Assembly: GCF_032917945.1 (NCBI RefSeq)
Contig: NZ_CP136624.1
Span: 1,612,001 to 1,676,000, forward strand
Direction: 5' to 3'
Origin: Bradyrhizobium sp. sBnM-33
GTDB taxonomy: Bacteria > Pseudomonadota > Alphaproteobacteria > Rhizobiales > Xanthobacteraceae
Length of the DNA stretch: 64,000 bases
Shown here: piece by piece, positions 41,399 through 50,833 of the stretch
Layout of the letters: the number at the start of each line of letters is the position of its first letter
Position numbering within the stretch: the first letter of the stretch is position 1
Notes under the pieces: generated by a model
The model's input: only the letters and a program-made list of their open reading frames with translations
Databases searched by the model: none
Told to the model about the DNA's origin: nothing
Position numbers and translations under genes: made by a program

Positions 41399-42166
41399 AT
41401 GCCGCGCAGAAATAAGGTCGTTGTCACGCAAGTCGCGATCGTTCTCGCTCTTGTCCTGATCTGGGAGCTGGGGGTGCGATTAGGCCTCATCGACGCCTTC
41501 TTCTTTCCGGCGCCGTCGACCCCGGTCGGCAGGATAAGGAACGGGACGTCGACCGCGGATTTCTGGGGCGATGTTGGCATAACGCTGGTCGAGACGATCC
41601 TATCATTCGTAGTCGGGATTGCGATCGGCACTGCGCTTGGGATCTGGCTGGGATTAAGCCCGTTTGCCGCTGATGTCGTTCAGCGCTTCATCATGTTCAA
41701 CGCGATCCCGCGTATCCTGCTGGGGCCGATCTTCGTCATCTGGTTCGGTCTGCGGCTGACCTCGAACGTTGCGCTCGGCGTGACCCTCGTGCTGTTCGTT
41801 GCGTTCTTCAACACTTTCCAAGGCGTGCGCGAGGTCAATCCGGTCGTCCTGGCGAGCGCGCGACTGCTGCGCGATTCGAAATCCTCGCTGTTGCGCCACG
41901 TCTATCTACCCTCTGCCACCACCTGGACCCTGTCGAGCCTGCGGGTGTCCGTCGGCATGGCGGTCGTGGGCGCCGTGGTTACGGAGTATCTCGGCTCATC
42001 CGCCGGGTTGGGGCACCTGATCGCGCAGGAAGGGGTGCTCGATGCGATGGGCGTGTTCGCCGGAATCATCGTGCTGTCCGCATTCGTGGTTGCGCTCGAC
42101 GCGCTCGTCGATCGTGCCGAAAAGAGGTTGTTGGTTTGTCGGCCAGCGCCGGCTCATGCAGCTTGA
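41399..42166 (+). CDS. ABC transporter permease (NitT/TauT family)
   Basis: 255 residues from ATG 41399, with GGAGAGGAGC just upstream. Six hydrophobic segments can be followed, from VAIVLALVLIWELGVRLGLI to GIIVLSAFVVALDALVDRAE, with the conserved cytoplasmic EAA-type loop around VVLASARLLRDSKSSLLRHV. It forms the membrane channel with the upstream ATPase. Uninterrupted. Substrate class unknown, but the downstream CoA enzymes point to an organic acid. Confidence 0.88.
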   Translation: MPRRNKVVVTQVAIVLALVLIWELGVRLGLIDAFFFPAPSTPVGRIRNGTSTADFWGDVGITLVETILSFVVGIAIGTALGIWLGLSPFAADVVQRFIMFNAIPRILLGPIFVIWFGLRLTSNVALGVTLVLFVAFFNTFQGVREVNPVVLASARLLRDSKSSLLRHVYLPSATTWTLSSLRVSVGMAVVGAVVTEYLGSSAGLGHLIAQEGVLDAMGVFAGIIVLSAFVVALDALVDRAEKRLLVCRPAPAHAA

Positions 42167-42196
42167 ACATGTACTTGGCTAATGATGGAGGTGTAT

Positions 42197-42873
42197 ATGC
42201 GCGTTTTAATCCGACTGATCTTTGGTGTTGCGGCCGCTGGCCTCTGCCTCTTATCGGCTGACGCCGGCGAACCTGAAAAGGCGAAACTGAAGATCATCGT
42301 CGGCTCCCACATTCTCAATTACATGCCTGCTGAATTGGGCGTAAAGCTCGGTACCTTCAAAGAAGAAGGGCTCGACGTCACTGTTCGAGAGTTTCCAGGC
42401 CGACGGCTCCAAGGCGCTGCAGGCGCTGATTGGTGGCTCGGTGGACGGCGTCGTGCGGTTCTGTGATCACACGATCCAGATGCAGGCGCAGCGCGAGGAG
42501 AATCCTGCGTCTTCGTGCTCAACGACATACCCGGCATTCTTCTCGGGGTGCGCAGCGATCGCCGACAAGGTGAAGAGCGGCGCCAACCTCAAGGGCCTGA
42601 GGCTCGGCATCACGGCTCCTGGATCAACTCGGTATCAACGGAGCAGCTCGTTGTCCCGACCCGATACAAGACCGATAATCGCGAGGTGAACGTCGATTTC
42701 CTGAAAGCGTCGAAAGCGCTGTTTTCCCAGAGCGGCCTGATGGACGCCGAGGCGGCCAAGGTACCGCTGGCTGTGTTGAGCGATTTCGACTCCAGGATCG
42801 CCACCGCCAACATCGACCTCAGCAAAAACTTCAACCGCAGCGGCCGAAGATACCGCAAAGAAGGCTTCGTCAG
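42197..42873 (+). pseudogene. ABC substrate-binding protein, frameshifted and internally deleted
   Basis: ATG 42197 with GGAGG five bases upstream and a clear signal peptide (LIRLIFGVAAAGLCLLSADA). The mature start IIVGSHILNYMPAELGVKLG is family-typical. Near 42385 the frame shifts (DGSKALQALIGGSVDGVV in another frame), shifts again near 42510 (VLNDIPGILLGVRSD), and later parts (TEQLVVPTRYKTDNREVNVD) have lost ~100 residues of the usual ~330. The importer would lack its own binding protein unless another substitutes. Confidence 0.72.
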
Positions 42874-44136
42874 ATGTCCCTGCCGCTCACCGGTATCCGT
42901 GTCCTCGACCTGTCGAACGTGTTGGCAGGCCCGTTCTGCGGCTACCATCTCGCGCGCTTGGGCGCGGAGGTTATCAAGATCGAAAACCCCAATGGAGGCG
43001 ATCTCGCGCGGCGCCTTGGCGCCGATCCGCAAAGGGCAGAGCGCCTTCAGGGCCTCTCCTTCGTCGCCGTGAACGCCGGTAAGCAGTCGGTGGCGCTCGA
43101 TCTGAAGTCTGAAGCGGGAAGGGAAGTGTTTTTCAGGCTGGTGTCCGAGGCCGACGTCCTTCTCGAAAACTTCCGGCCCAAGGTCATGGAGCGGCTTGGT
43201 CTCGGTTTTGACGCGTTGTGCAAGCGCAACCCGCGCCTCATCTATTGCGCGATCTCAGGCTTTGGGCAAAACGGTCCTTGGTCCGCCCGCCCGGCCTACG
43301 ACCAGATCGTCCAGGGCCTTTCCGGCGCGATGAGTGTTACCGGTGATGCAGCCACGGCTCCGCTGCGGACCGGCTTCCCGATCTCCGACACCATTGCCGG
43401 GCTAACAGCCGCCTTTGCCATCTCCGCGGCGCTCGTCGAGCAGCAGCAAATTGGCAGGGGTCGGTTCATCGACGTGTCGCTGCTCGAGGCGACAATCGCG
43501 GCCATGGGATGGGTGGTTTCCAATCATCTGAACGGCGGAGTCGAGCCGCAGCCGATGGGGAACGAGAATTTCACGGCTGCACCCTCCGGCACGTTCCGCA
43601 CCGCGACCGGCCCGCTGAATATAGCCGCCAACGAGCAGAAGCAGTACCGGACCCTTTGCGATCTGGTCGGCCGGCCGGATCTGAAGACAGATCCGCGCTT
43701 CGCAAAGCGCGAAGCGCGTAAAATGAACCGCTGGGCGCTTAGCGATGAGTTGAATGCGGCGTTGAGCTGCAGGCCTGCGGACGAGTGGGAGGCGCTGTTG
43801 AATGCCGCCGGCGTCCCTGCCGGCTGTGTGCTGACCGTTCCGCAAGTTTTGCGCGAGCCGCAGTTGCTGGAGCGCGGCTTTGTCGAGACGCTGCCGCTCG
43901 ACAGGGCTGGCGAACCACCATTACGCATTACGCGCCCCGGCTTTCGGCTGGATGAGGCGTTTCCTGTCCCCGCGCTCCCCCCCTTGCTCGGTGCGGACAC
44001 AGAGCGATGGCTGGCTCGGCTCGGTCATACCTATCCGGAAATTGAGCACCTTATCGCAAGCGGTGCCGCCGGAGCGCCACGTCAAGGAGGAGCACATTTT
44101 TCGCGGGTCCGCCCGGCGACGGATGGAGCAGCGTAA
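42874..44136 (+). CDS. CaiB/BaiF-family (type III) CoA-transferase
   Basis: 420 residues. Starts directly after the binding-protein relic. Family features: GIRVLDLSNVLAGPFCGYHL at the N-terminus, LGAEVIKIENPNGGD, the catalytic Asp in ARPAYDQIVQGLSG, and GNENFTAAPSGTF. It transfers CoA from one acyl-CoA to another carboxylic acid without free intermediates. In this operon it probably activates the imported acid before cleavage by the next gene product. Complete. Confidence 0.88.
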   Translation: MSLPLTGIRVLDLSNVLAGPFCGYHLARLGAEVIKIENPNGGDLARRLGADPQRAERLQGLSFVAVNAGKQSVALDLKSEAGREVFFRLVSEADVLLENFRPKVMERLGLGFDALCKRNPRLIYCAISGFGQNGPWSARPAYDQIVQGLSGAMSVTGDAATAPLRTGFPISDTIAGLTAAFAISAALVEQQQIGRGRFIDVSLLEATIAAMGWVVSNHLNGGVEPQPMGNENFTAAPSGTFRTATGPLNIAANEQKQYRTLCDLVGRPDLKTDPRFAKREARKMNRWALSDELNAALSCRPADEWEALLNAAGVPAGCVLTVPQVLREPQLLERGFVETLPLDRAGEPPLRITRPGFRLDEAFPVPALPPLLGADTERWLARLGHTYPEIEHLIASGAAGAPRQGGAHFSRVRPATDGAA

Positions 44137-44199
44137 CGGGCAGGAGTTGCACGCAAGCAAGCTTCGGCAGGACATAGGCTGACGAGATTGGAAAACAGA

Positions 44200-45027
44200 A
44201 TGAGCGAAACGGAGCTGCGAGAGCAGGCCGCCCATTGGTGGCGGACCTCCATCTGCGACATTGCGCCCGGGCGGATCGCCTACCGCGGATACACGATCGA
44301 GGAATTAATTGGTCATATTTCCTTCACCGCGATAATCTGGCTGATGCTGCGCGGCGAGCTACCCACACCGGCGCAGGAGCGGCTGTTGCAGGCTGCGCTG
44401 GTTGCATCAGTAGATCATGGCCCGCATGCACCTTCCATCGCCATCGCGCAGATGGCTGTCAGTTGTGGGGTGCCGCTCAACGGCGCGATGGCTTCCGCGA
44501 TCAACACGCTCGACGACCTGCATGGCGGAGCGGGGGAGCAGGCGATTGAGCTCTATGACGAGGTCCTGCGCCGCAGCGAGACCAAGGATATCGATGAGGC
44601 TGCCGCTGAGGCGATCGACCATTTCACCGCCACGCGCAGCAAATATCTGCCCGGCTTCGGTCACCGGTTTCATCCCGTCGACCCGCGCGTTGACCCGCTG
44701 CTCGCACTAGTCGATGCAGCGGTCAGTGGCGATGTCGTCAGCGGTTGCTATGCCAGCGCTGCGCGCGCGATCGAGCGCGTCATGCGCGAGCGCAAAGGCA
44801 AGCTCATCCCGATGAACATCGATGGAGCCACTGCAGTCGTCTACGGGGAGCTGGGCTTTGCTGCACCCCTAGCTCGCGGCATCTTCTGCTTGTCACGCGC
44901 GGTAGGCATCCTGGCCCATGCATGGGAGCAGACCGGACGCAAGGACCGCAATAAAGGGCCGATGCCCAAGCAGTTCGCCTACAAATATCAGGGGCAGCCA
45001 AAGCGCAGCCTGAAGGAAGCGCCATGA
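44200..45027 (+). CDS. citrate-synthase-fold protein, citryl-CoA-lyase-like
   Basis: About 275 residues from ATG 44200; a TTG at 44188 is less likely. Much shorter than citrate synthases (~430) but with the same core: GRIAYRGYTIEELIGHISFT, AVSCGVPLNGAMASAIN, and LPGFGHRFHPVDPRVDPLLA, where His and Asp residues match the active site. Such short members act as CoA lyases in bacteria. Following a CoA-transferase, it would split the CoA ester formed. Complete; exact substrate unknown. Confidence 0.75.
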   Translation: MSETELREQAAHWWRTSICDIAPGRIAYRGYTIEELIGHISFTAIIWLMLRGELPTPAQERLLQAALVASVDHGPHAPSIAIAQMAVSCGVPLNGAMASAINTLDDLHGGAGEQAIELYDEVLRRSETKDIDEAAAEAIDHFTATRSKYLPGFGHRFHPVDPRVDPLLALVDAAVSGDVVSGCYASAARAIERVMRERKGKLIPMNIDGATAVVYGELGFAAPLARGIFCLSRAVGILAHAWEQTGRKDRNKGPMPKQFAYKYQGQPKRSLKEAP

Positions 45028-45954
45028 TGTACCTTGAGGGACCACCGCAGCTCACCGAACGCGCGTCTTTTCGGCCATGCCCGCCAAATTGCGTCGGCCC
45101 GGAGTCCGCTCGGATTGGGCGGACGTCAACCGTGGAGGCAAGCCGGCTGACTGCTTCATCGAGGGCCGTCGTTCGACGCGTAGGGAAATCTCTATCTGAT
45201 CGACATTTCCTTGGCCGCATCTTCAGGCTTGCACCCGGTGGCTCCTGGTCCTTGATCGTCAATAACGGTTGGCGGAATGGCCTGGCAGCATTCTCGCGTC
45301 GTCTGGGGTGTGCCGTAAGATCAGCAGGTTTAGCTCATTCTTCGGGACGAGCGGTCCGGACGTGCTGGCAATGGACGCCAGACGCTGTTCGTAGCTCATG
45401 CATAGCTGGGCCACGTCTTCGTCCTAGCATCGGATGGCGAGTGCATCGCTCCGCATCAGTCCTGCGCTGGCTCGACGTGTACGAGCGTTGCCTTGGGTCA
45501 AGATGGCGCTTTGTTTATCACAGAATTAGCAACCGGTTCGGTACGTTCAGTATTGATCGCAGAGTTGGTGCCTTGTAAAGCCACGCTCAAAAAAGCGGCA
45601 GCTTCGGCAAGCTGCATCTTATCGTCATTTCGATCAGTTGTTTTTATCGAAGGAGAGCACGGGGCGACGCGTGATCAACCGCTGTATCGACCCGCCGATG
45701 CCGGGCTTTTTGCCGGACTCCCCGGCGCTCGGTTATCGGCAACACAGATACAGGGCGCGAGATGATGCTGATACGCGTTGGCAGACCGCCATCGCCGCGC
45801 AACTGGCTACTGGTCACCAATATCCGTAACACCTCGTGGTCGCACTGACGCATCTGGCTCAAGCCGGAGAGCCGCTGCTTGCTGCCCGCCAAAGGTTCAG
45901 TGGGTGATCGCGGCACAGACGTCGCGTTGATGTAACTTGCTGCCATTTCGGCCA
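45028..45954. other. ~930 bases without a supported gene
   Basis: A + frame near 45490-45560 (LGQDGALFITELATGS-like) is faintly protein-like, but too short to name. Nothing else seen. Confidence 0.35.
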
Positions 45955-46245
45955 AGGTCGTGTGGACACTTATTGCATCCATAGCATGATGGCTGCGAGA
46001 GTTGCGAAGGCGCAATAGCTTCGGGCATTTTTTTCGAAGTGGGTTGCTACGCGTCGGAACTGCTTGAGCTTGCAAGCAGCATTCCACAAGATGTTCCTCG
46101 GCATTGGATGCTTCGAGCGGATATTTGAGCGCCGGTGACGGGTTGTTGGGAATGACGGCCCACACACCGAGACTGTCTCCCGAAAAACCGGCCTTGGATC
46201 TGATTTGCCGCCTCAAGGGAATCCTCAAGAGCCCGCAGCACATGG
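45955..46245 (-). mobile_element. IS5-family internally deleted copy
   Basis: The left part (46245-46145) has the terminal and leader sequence seen again at 54418-54500 (TTGAGGATTCCCTTGAGGCG and following). It joins directly to the C-terminal coding end (VIPNNPSPALKYPLEAS, then LKQFRRVATHFEKNARSYCA), also seen at 55050-55200. About 550 bases of transposase are missing in between. Outer ends carry the TGTGGAC motif. A non-autonomous, MITE-like derivative. Confidence 0.65.
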
Positions 46246-46401
46246 GGGCGCCGGAGGATATTGCGGGAGAGCACCTTCGGCGGCCCATTCGCGAGATCGC
46301 ACGCGAGAGGTGGGAAATATTCAGCCAGCAGCACGGTCGGTAGGTACGCATCCGAGGGCGGCCGCCTTGCAGCGGTTGGCTATTGCATGATTACAGGCAG
46401 T

Positions 46402-46811
46402 ATGGACACCATACCCACTGCCAATAATGCGAAAGTTATGGAGGTTGTCGACACAGGACGGCGGCGGTTCAGTATTGAAGCGAAGCAGCGGATTGTGGAG
46501 GAGAGTTATTGCTGTGGCGATCCTGTTACTCGCCGCCACGGACTTTTTCCTGGCCAACTGTTCGGATGGCGACGCCTGGCGCGACAGGGCGCTCTTGGAG
46601 CGCTTAACCCAAAGATGGCGAACACGGGTTTATTGCGGCTCTGATTGAGCCGGATCCAACGAGAAGCGATGGGAGCCGTGACGCCGCTCGCTGCGAGCAG
46701 GTTGTTGGACGGATGGAGATCGTGCTCGGCAGCGGTGTTCGTCTGATCGTCGGAGTGGATGTCGACATCGCCGCTCTATCGCGGGTCTTAAGAGTGCTGG
46801 AGGGACGATGA
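46402..46811 (+). pseudogene. tnpA: IS66 family tnpA, frameshifted
   Basis: ATG 46402 opens RRRFSIEAKQRIVEESY, then a small deletion, then RRHGLFPGQLFGWRRLARQG. After ~46600 the frame shifts and the C-terminus (EIVLGSGVRLIVGVDVDIAA, ending VLRVLEGR) is read in another frame to a stop overlapping tnpB. This is the accessory helix-turn-helix protein of IS66 elements. Left part of an IS66 split by the serine-recombinase module. Confidence 0.7.
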
Positions 46812-47100
46812 TCCCAATTCCGACGGGCGTTCGTGTGTGGCTTGCGACCGGCTACACCGACATGCGGTGCGGCTTTCCGAGTTTGGCTCTCCGCGTGCAG
46901 GAAGTGCTCAAGCAAGATCCTCTTGGCGGAAATCTTTTTTGCTTCAGGGGAAAACGCGGCGATCTTTTGAAGGTATTTGGCATGATGGCCAGGGGGCATG
47001 CCTGTTTACAAAAAGACTTGAGAGATGAAGGTTCATCTCGCCTTCGGTTGCAGGGGAAGCAGTGACGATCTCTCCGGCGCAATTGAGCTATCTCTTTGAG
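46808..47100 (+). pseudogene. tnpB: IS66 family tnpB, frameshifted and cut at its 3' end
   Basis: ATG 46808 opens MIPIPTGVRVWLATGYTDMR and RVQEVLKQDPLGGNLFCFRG, the IS66 Orf2 signature. Near 46975 the frame shifts to WHDGQGACLFTKRLER and then VTISPAQLSYLFEG, where homology stops at ~47100 against the recombinase module. The remaining ~15 C-terminal residues are missing. Confidence 0.75.
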
Positions 47101-47117
47101 GGCTCTTGTTGATGCCC

Positions 47118-49284
47118 CTACTTTTCATGGTGATCCTCCCTCAGATCAATCTTCGCGATATGATGATTTCTCAAGCTGCGAATCGCCTGCAACGCGTTTG
47201 TGTTGTCAGGAAAGAGGAAGCGGCCCGAAGCCTCTCGGGTGGTCAGGATGCTCTCTCGCTTGAGCTGAACATAAATCCATTTGACGGGTATCCTGAGGCG
47301 TTGTGCTAGTTGGGTTACTGTCAAATGGTCGGCAACCGCCGGCCACCGTGTTCGATGCCGCACCTTGAGGCGGTGTTTGAGACGAATGCGCCGGACCGTG
47401 ATCGGCAGAACTTTGTCAGCCTCCCATGGCGAGTGATGTCCTTCCTGCGTCAGAATGCGCGCGATCTCATCGTCGTAGGCGCCATCCCGCGCCAATGCGC
47501 ATATGCGTTCTACCATCTCCTTGTGACGCGGCAGCGCAGCCACAGCATTCACAGGTAGGGTGACTACAAGCTCAGTGGTCGCGCCGCCGCGCCACACAAT
47601 GCGCACCTCAGCCTTGTCCCGGGCACAGCGGCGCATCACCACCTTTTCGATCAGACAGCGCAAGAGCGCCTTGCGGTGGTCCCTGCGGGTCGCGGGGTTG
47701 TCCCATAGCGCCGGAAGACGATTTCCAAGGGCGATCACCTTGGCACGCAGATCGTGAGGAACGCCCAAGGGTTCATTGGACTTGTGCATCGTGCGCTGGG
47801 CTAATGCCTCCTCGGCTCGGCGCAGCTCCGATAGAGCGGCTTCCCACCGTCGTTCCAGTTCGCCTGTCACGAGCCGGTTATCGGGATCGGTGCGATTGAA
47901 CTGGCGCTCGGCGAGGGCTGCCTGATAGCGAAGCCTCTCAACCTGCTGCTCCTCAGCGTGCCGCAGGGCTCTTTCGGACTGCAGATGGGTCTTGCGCGCT
48001 TTGGACAACGCATCGATTTCCGCCGGTGCCACAGCTTCCAAGAATGCCGCCGCAACCTGTGCGTCGATCGGTGCGGCGCGCAGGTTCTGACATTCTGGTG
48101 CGCCACGCTGGATTTTGAGATGATTGCAGACATATTGACTACCGCCCTTGTAACGCACGGCCATCTTGTGTCCGCATTCGCCGCAATAGGTGATGCCGTG
48201 GAGCAGGGCCGCTCCATCACGCGGGATGCCACGGCTTTTGATGTGCTGGTACTCCGCACGATTGTCGCGCAGCATCGCCTGGATCTTCTCGAAGGTTTCC
48301 CAGTCGATATAGGCCGGGTACTTTTCCCTCACCACGATCCTCCAGTCCGTTCCACGACGCGGAGACTTTTGTGGACGCTCTCCCGGTATTTCGGACGGCT
48401 TCTGCCAAGTCCTTCCATAGACAAAGGCGCCTGCATAGGCCGGATTCTTCAGGATCGCCGTCACGGCCGACACCGTCGCAGGCTGCCAGCGCAGATCGCC
48501 ATGGCGGTCGAGGCGAGGCAGTGCCAAGCCGCGGCCAACAAAGGCCCGCATCGCTTGCGCGGCCGTCCGGTACTTTCAGGAAGGTCTCGAAGAGCAGCGA
48601 CAAGCGCCCCTGCACCTCGAGATTGGGATCCTTGGTGACCACCCCTGAAGGGTCGCGGACAAGGCCCGCCGGCAACTGCACGACCAAGTCACCGCGTTCG
48701 GCTTTTGCCATACGCCCAGTGGTCATCCGGCTTCTGATCGTGTGCAATTCCAGCTCTGAGATCGTACCTTTCAGGCCGAGCAGCAGGCGGCCATTGGGTG
48801 TCCCAGGATCATAGACGCCATCCCGGTCGGCGATCAAACAACGACGGTGCCCGCAGACATCAAGCAGCGGGTACCAATCCGAACAATTCCGCGCCAGGCG
48901 CGTCACGTCCATCGATAGGATAAGGCCAACCTCACCAAGAGTGACGCGGGCGACCAAGTCCTTGAAGCCTTTCCGGTGCGCTGCGCCAGCGCCGCTCTGC
49001 CCAAGATCGCTGTCAATCACATCGATGTCCGCCTCGCGCCATCCGAGCTCGCGAGCACGCTGCGAGAGGGCGTACTGAAGCCTTAGGCTTTCTTGATTGG
49101 TGATCACTTGGTGTGGCGTCGACTGCCGCACACATACACCACTGCTTTGCGGTCCAGGTGATCCGGCTTGACGAGTTCCGAGCCCATCGCTCATCTCCCG
49201 CAGGACTTGGCCGAGATCCTCTGCGATCGCCTGCCGGAGCGCTTCCGGCAGACTGCGCCAGACCTCTCGAGGTTCGATGGGCAT
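47118..49284 (-). pseudogene. large serine recombinase, one frameshift
   Basis: From ATG 49284 the catalytic domain is visible: GVCVRQSTPHQVITNQESLR with the likely nucleophile Ser in RQS, LILSMDVTRLARNCSDWYPL, and LLLGLKGTISELELHTIRSR. At ~48560 (LSLLFETFLKV) the frame slips and resumes as MRAFVGRGLALPRLDRHGDL and ILKNPAYAGAFVYGRTWQKP (recombinase domain), followed by the zinc-ribbon ITYCGECGHKMAVRYKGGSQ and a long coiled-coil and DNA-binding end to 47118. About 720 residues if the single shift is corrected. Family: transposon/phage-type integrases. Confidence 0.8.
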
Positions 49285-49556
49285 GTGCCCCCGCTCTCTT
49301 CGGCCAACGCGATTAAGTCCTGCAGCGCGTCGAGGCTCAGCTTGGTTGGCGCGGCGCGCAGCAAGCCGTTCCGCTCAAGATTCGTCACCCCGAGCGGCAG
49401 AAGAAGCGTGAGACCGAATCGGTAATGTACACGCGCAAAGAGCTCCTTGCACGCTCCGCGTGTTGTCGTCTCCTTGCCGATCGAGATTAAGCGATAGCGC
49501 CGACCGTAAAGCGGATGACGCGGATCAACGACTTCCACCTCTTCGGAGGTCGCCAC
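49191..49556 (-). CDS. small partner protein of the serine recombinase
   Basis: 121 residues from ATG 49556. DPRHPLYGRRYRLISIG, VHYRFGLTLLLPLGVTNLER and TKLSLDALQDLIALAEESGG are blocks that I recall seeing just upstream of large serine recombinases in Rhizobiales. It overlaps the recombinase start by 94 bases in another frame. Its role in recombination is unknown; a directionality or DNA-binding accessory function is inferred from position. Confidence 0.6.
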   Translation of the reverse strand: MATSEEVEVVDPRHPLYGRRYRLISIGKETTTRGACKELFARVHYRFGLTLLLPLGVTNLERNGLLRAAPTKLSLDALQDLIALAEESGGTCPSNLERSGAVCRKRSGRRSQRISAKSCGR

Positions 49557-49672
49557 GTCATCGTTACTCTTATGGGTATCTCCCGACGCTCCTCAAGGAA
49601 CGTGGCGTCCAACGCGAGTTGGATAAACATTTTGTGATTGAACTTGCCAGCCAATCTGATTTCACTCGCTTC

Positions 49673-50245
49673 ATGAATTTGAAGTCGGATGATCTTCCTT
49701 CGGACCTCGCGAGAGCCCAGGCGGCGCTGCTGGTCGAGCGTGAAGCGCGGCAAAGGGTCGAGGCTGAGCGTGATGCGGCCGTGGCTGAAGCCGCCAGCGC
49801 GAAGGCAAAGCTGTCCGACACCGAAGCGCTGATCGCTCATCTGCAGCTCAGGATCGAAAAGCTGAAACGCGAGTTGCATGGGTCGCGCTCCGAACCCACG
49901 GCGCGGCTGATCGAGCAGTTGAAAGATCTGGTAATGTCGGCGACCGAGGATGAGCTTGCAGCTCGGGCCGCGGCGGCGAAAACCCAGACCGTGCGCGCGT
50001 TCACGCGCAAGCGGCCGGTACGCAAGGCCTGGCCGGATGACATCGAACGCGAGCGCGTCGTCATCGATCCCCCCGTGCCGCGCGGCAAACAGTGTGGAAG
50101 TGCGTCAATCGGGTTGTCGCGCTCTTCGCACCCAGATTGCCGCTCTATACCCCCCACCACCTGCGCCTGCTGTGGCGGGGCGCGGTTGTCGAAGCTGGGC
50201 GAGGATGTAACCAGGACATTGGAGGCGATCCCGCGCCGCTTCTGA
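49673..50245 (+). pseudogene. tnpC: IS66 family transposase (tnpC), N-terminal part
   Basis: ATG 49673 opens LKSDDLPSDLARAQAALLVE, then a coiled coil (AERDAAVAEAASAKAKLSDT, IAHLQLRIEKLKRELHGSRS) and ATEDELAARAAAAKTQTVRA, all IS66 TnpC. Around 50085-50150 an insert of ~75 bases separates VIDPP from the zinc-type motif PTTCACCGGARLSKLGEDVT. The catalytic DDE domain is missing after 50245. Confidence 0.75.
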
Positions 50246-50449
50246 CTGGGCTGGGATGGGCGGCAGCTTCGGCAAGATTGTGCTTTGGAAAAGAGCTGCG
50301 CAACATCGGAATTCGGACGTGGGGCAAGAAAATGTTGTTTTGACCGACGTTCTGCGTCTGGTCAGGATTGGTGCATCACCGCTGGATCAGTAAGCTCTTC
50401 GGACTCGCATCTCCTTCCCGGAGAACAGGACGTGCGGCAGCCGAAGGTC

Positions 50450-50690
50450 TGCCAATCGATATTCGCCGGGTATTTTTGCCTCACCACAATCCACCAGTCC
50501 GTTTCAGGACGCGAGCATTCTCGTGGCGGCGCTCCGGTATTTCGGGATGGTCTTTGCCAAGTCCCTATAGACAAAGCAGCCGGCATAGGGCGGAGTCTCA
50601 AGGATCGCCGTCACGGCCGATTCTGTCGCAGCCTGACAGCGCGGTTCCTTATGGCGGTCACGGCGACGCGGTCATCCCCGTTGCCTCCAG
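50450..50690 (-). repeat. decayed second copy of a serine-recombinase segment
   Basis: This stretch repeats 48300-48530: the minus strand reads TDWWIVVRQKYPANIDWQTF against TDWRIVVREKYPAYIDWETF in the full copy, and the nucleotide strings GGATCGCCGTCACGGCCGA are shared. It lies between the IS66 tnpC remnant and the effector promoter. It explains the long open frame upstream of the effector start. Confidence 0.7.
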
Positions 50691-50761
50691 TAGCACGCCA
50701 GACCCCATGGAATTGCAACCGACGGTACCTGGGTTTTCTTGTGCATCCGGAAAAACGCCCT

Positions 50762-50791
50762 TCGTCAGCTACTCGTCAGCCAGCCTGTCTA
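50762..50791 (+). promoter_or_regulatory. tts-box-like promoter element (TtsI target)
   Basis: TCGTCAGCTACTCG, then TCAGC and a final CTA at 50789-50791, matches the core of the rhizobial tts box (GTCAG, TCG, AGC, CTA at the right spacing, ±2 bases). It lies 42 bases upstream of the effector ATG. TtsI switches on type III secretion genes after flavonoid-NodD signalling. Match judged by eye from the remembered consensus. Confidence 0.65.
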
Positions 50792-50804
50792 TCCAGACAG
50801 GCTG
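50781..50804 (+). other. perfect 10-bp hairpin in the effector leader
   Basis: CAGCCTGTCT, loop ATCC, AGACAGGCTG: a perfect 10-bp stem with a 4-base loop. No T-run follows, so it is not a standard terminator. Its left arm overlaps the end of the tts-like box. It could affect TtsI binding, mRNA stability or translation. Confidence 0.6.
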
Positions 50805-50833
50805 CGCATTCTCGCCCATATCGGAGATGGAAT

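Larger units (their letters stand above)
47101..49560 (-). mobile_element. serine-recombinase module inserted between IS66 tnpB and tnpC
   Basis: A ~2.46-kb minus-strand block (small partner gene plus large serine recombinase) sits exactly between the IS66 tnpB end and the leader of tnpC, both read on the + strand. The flanks therefore look like one IS66 split by a site-specific insertion. No terminal repeats are obvious, as expected for serine-recombinase elements. Confidence 0.6.

Noticed and set aside
50285..50833. N-terminal 183 codons of the long effector frame
   Set aside because: These bases are IS66 and recombinase debris and precede the tts-like box; the effector start is set at 50834.
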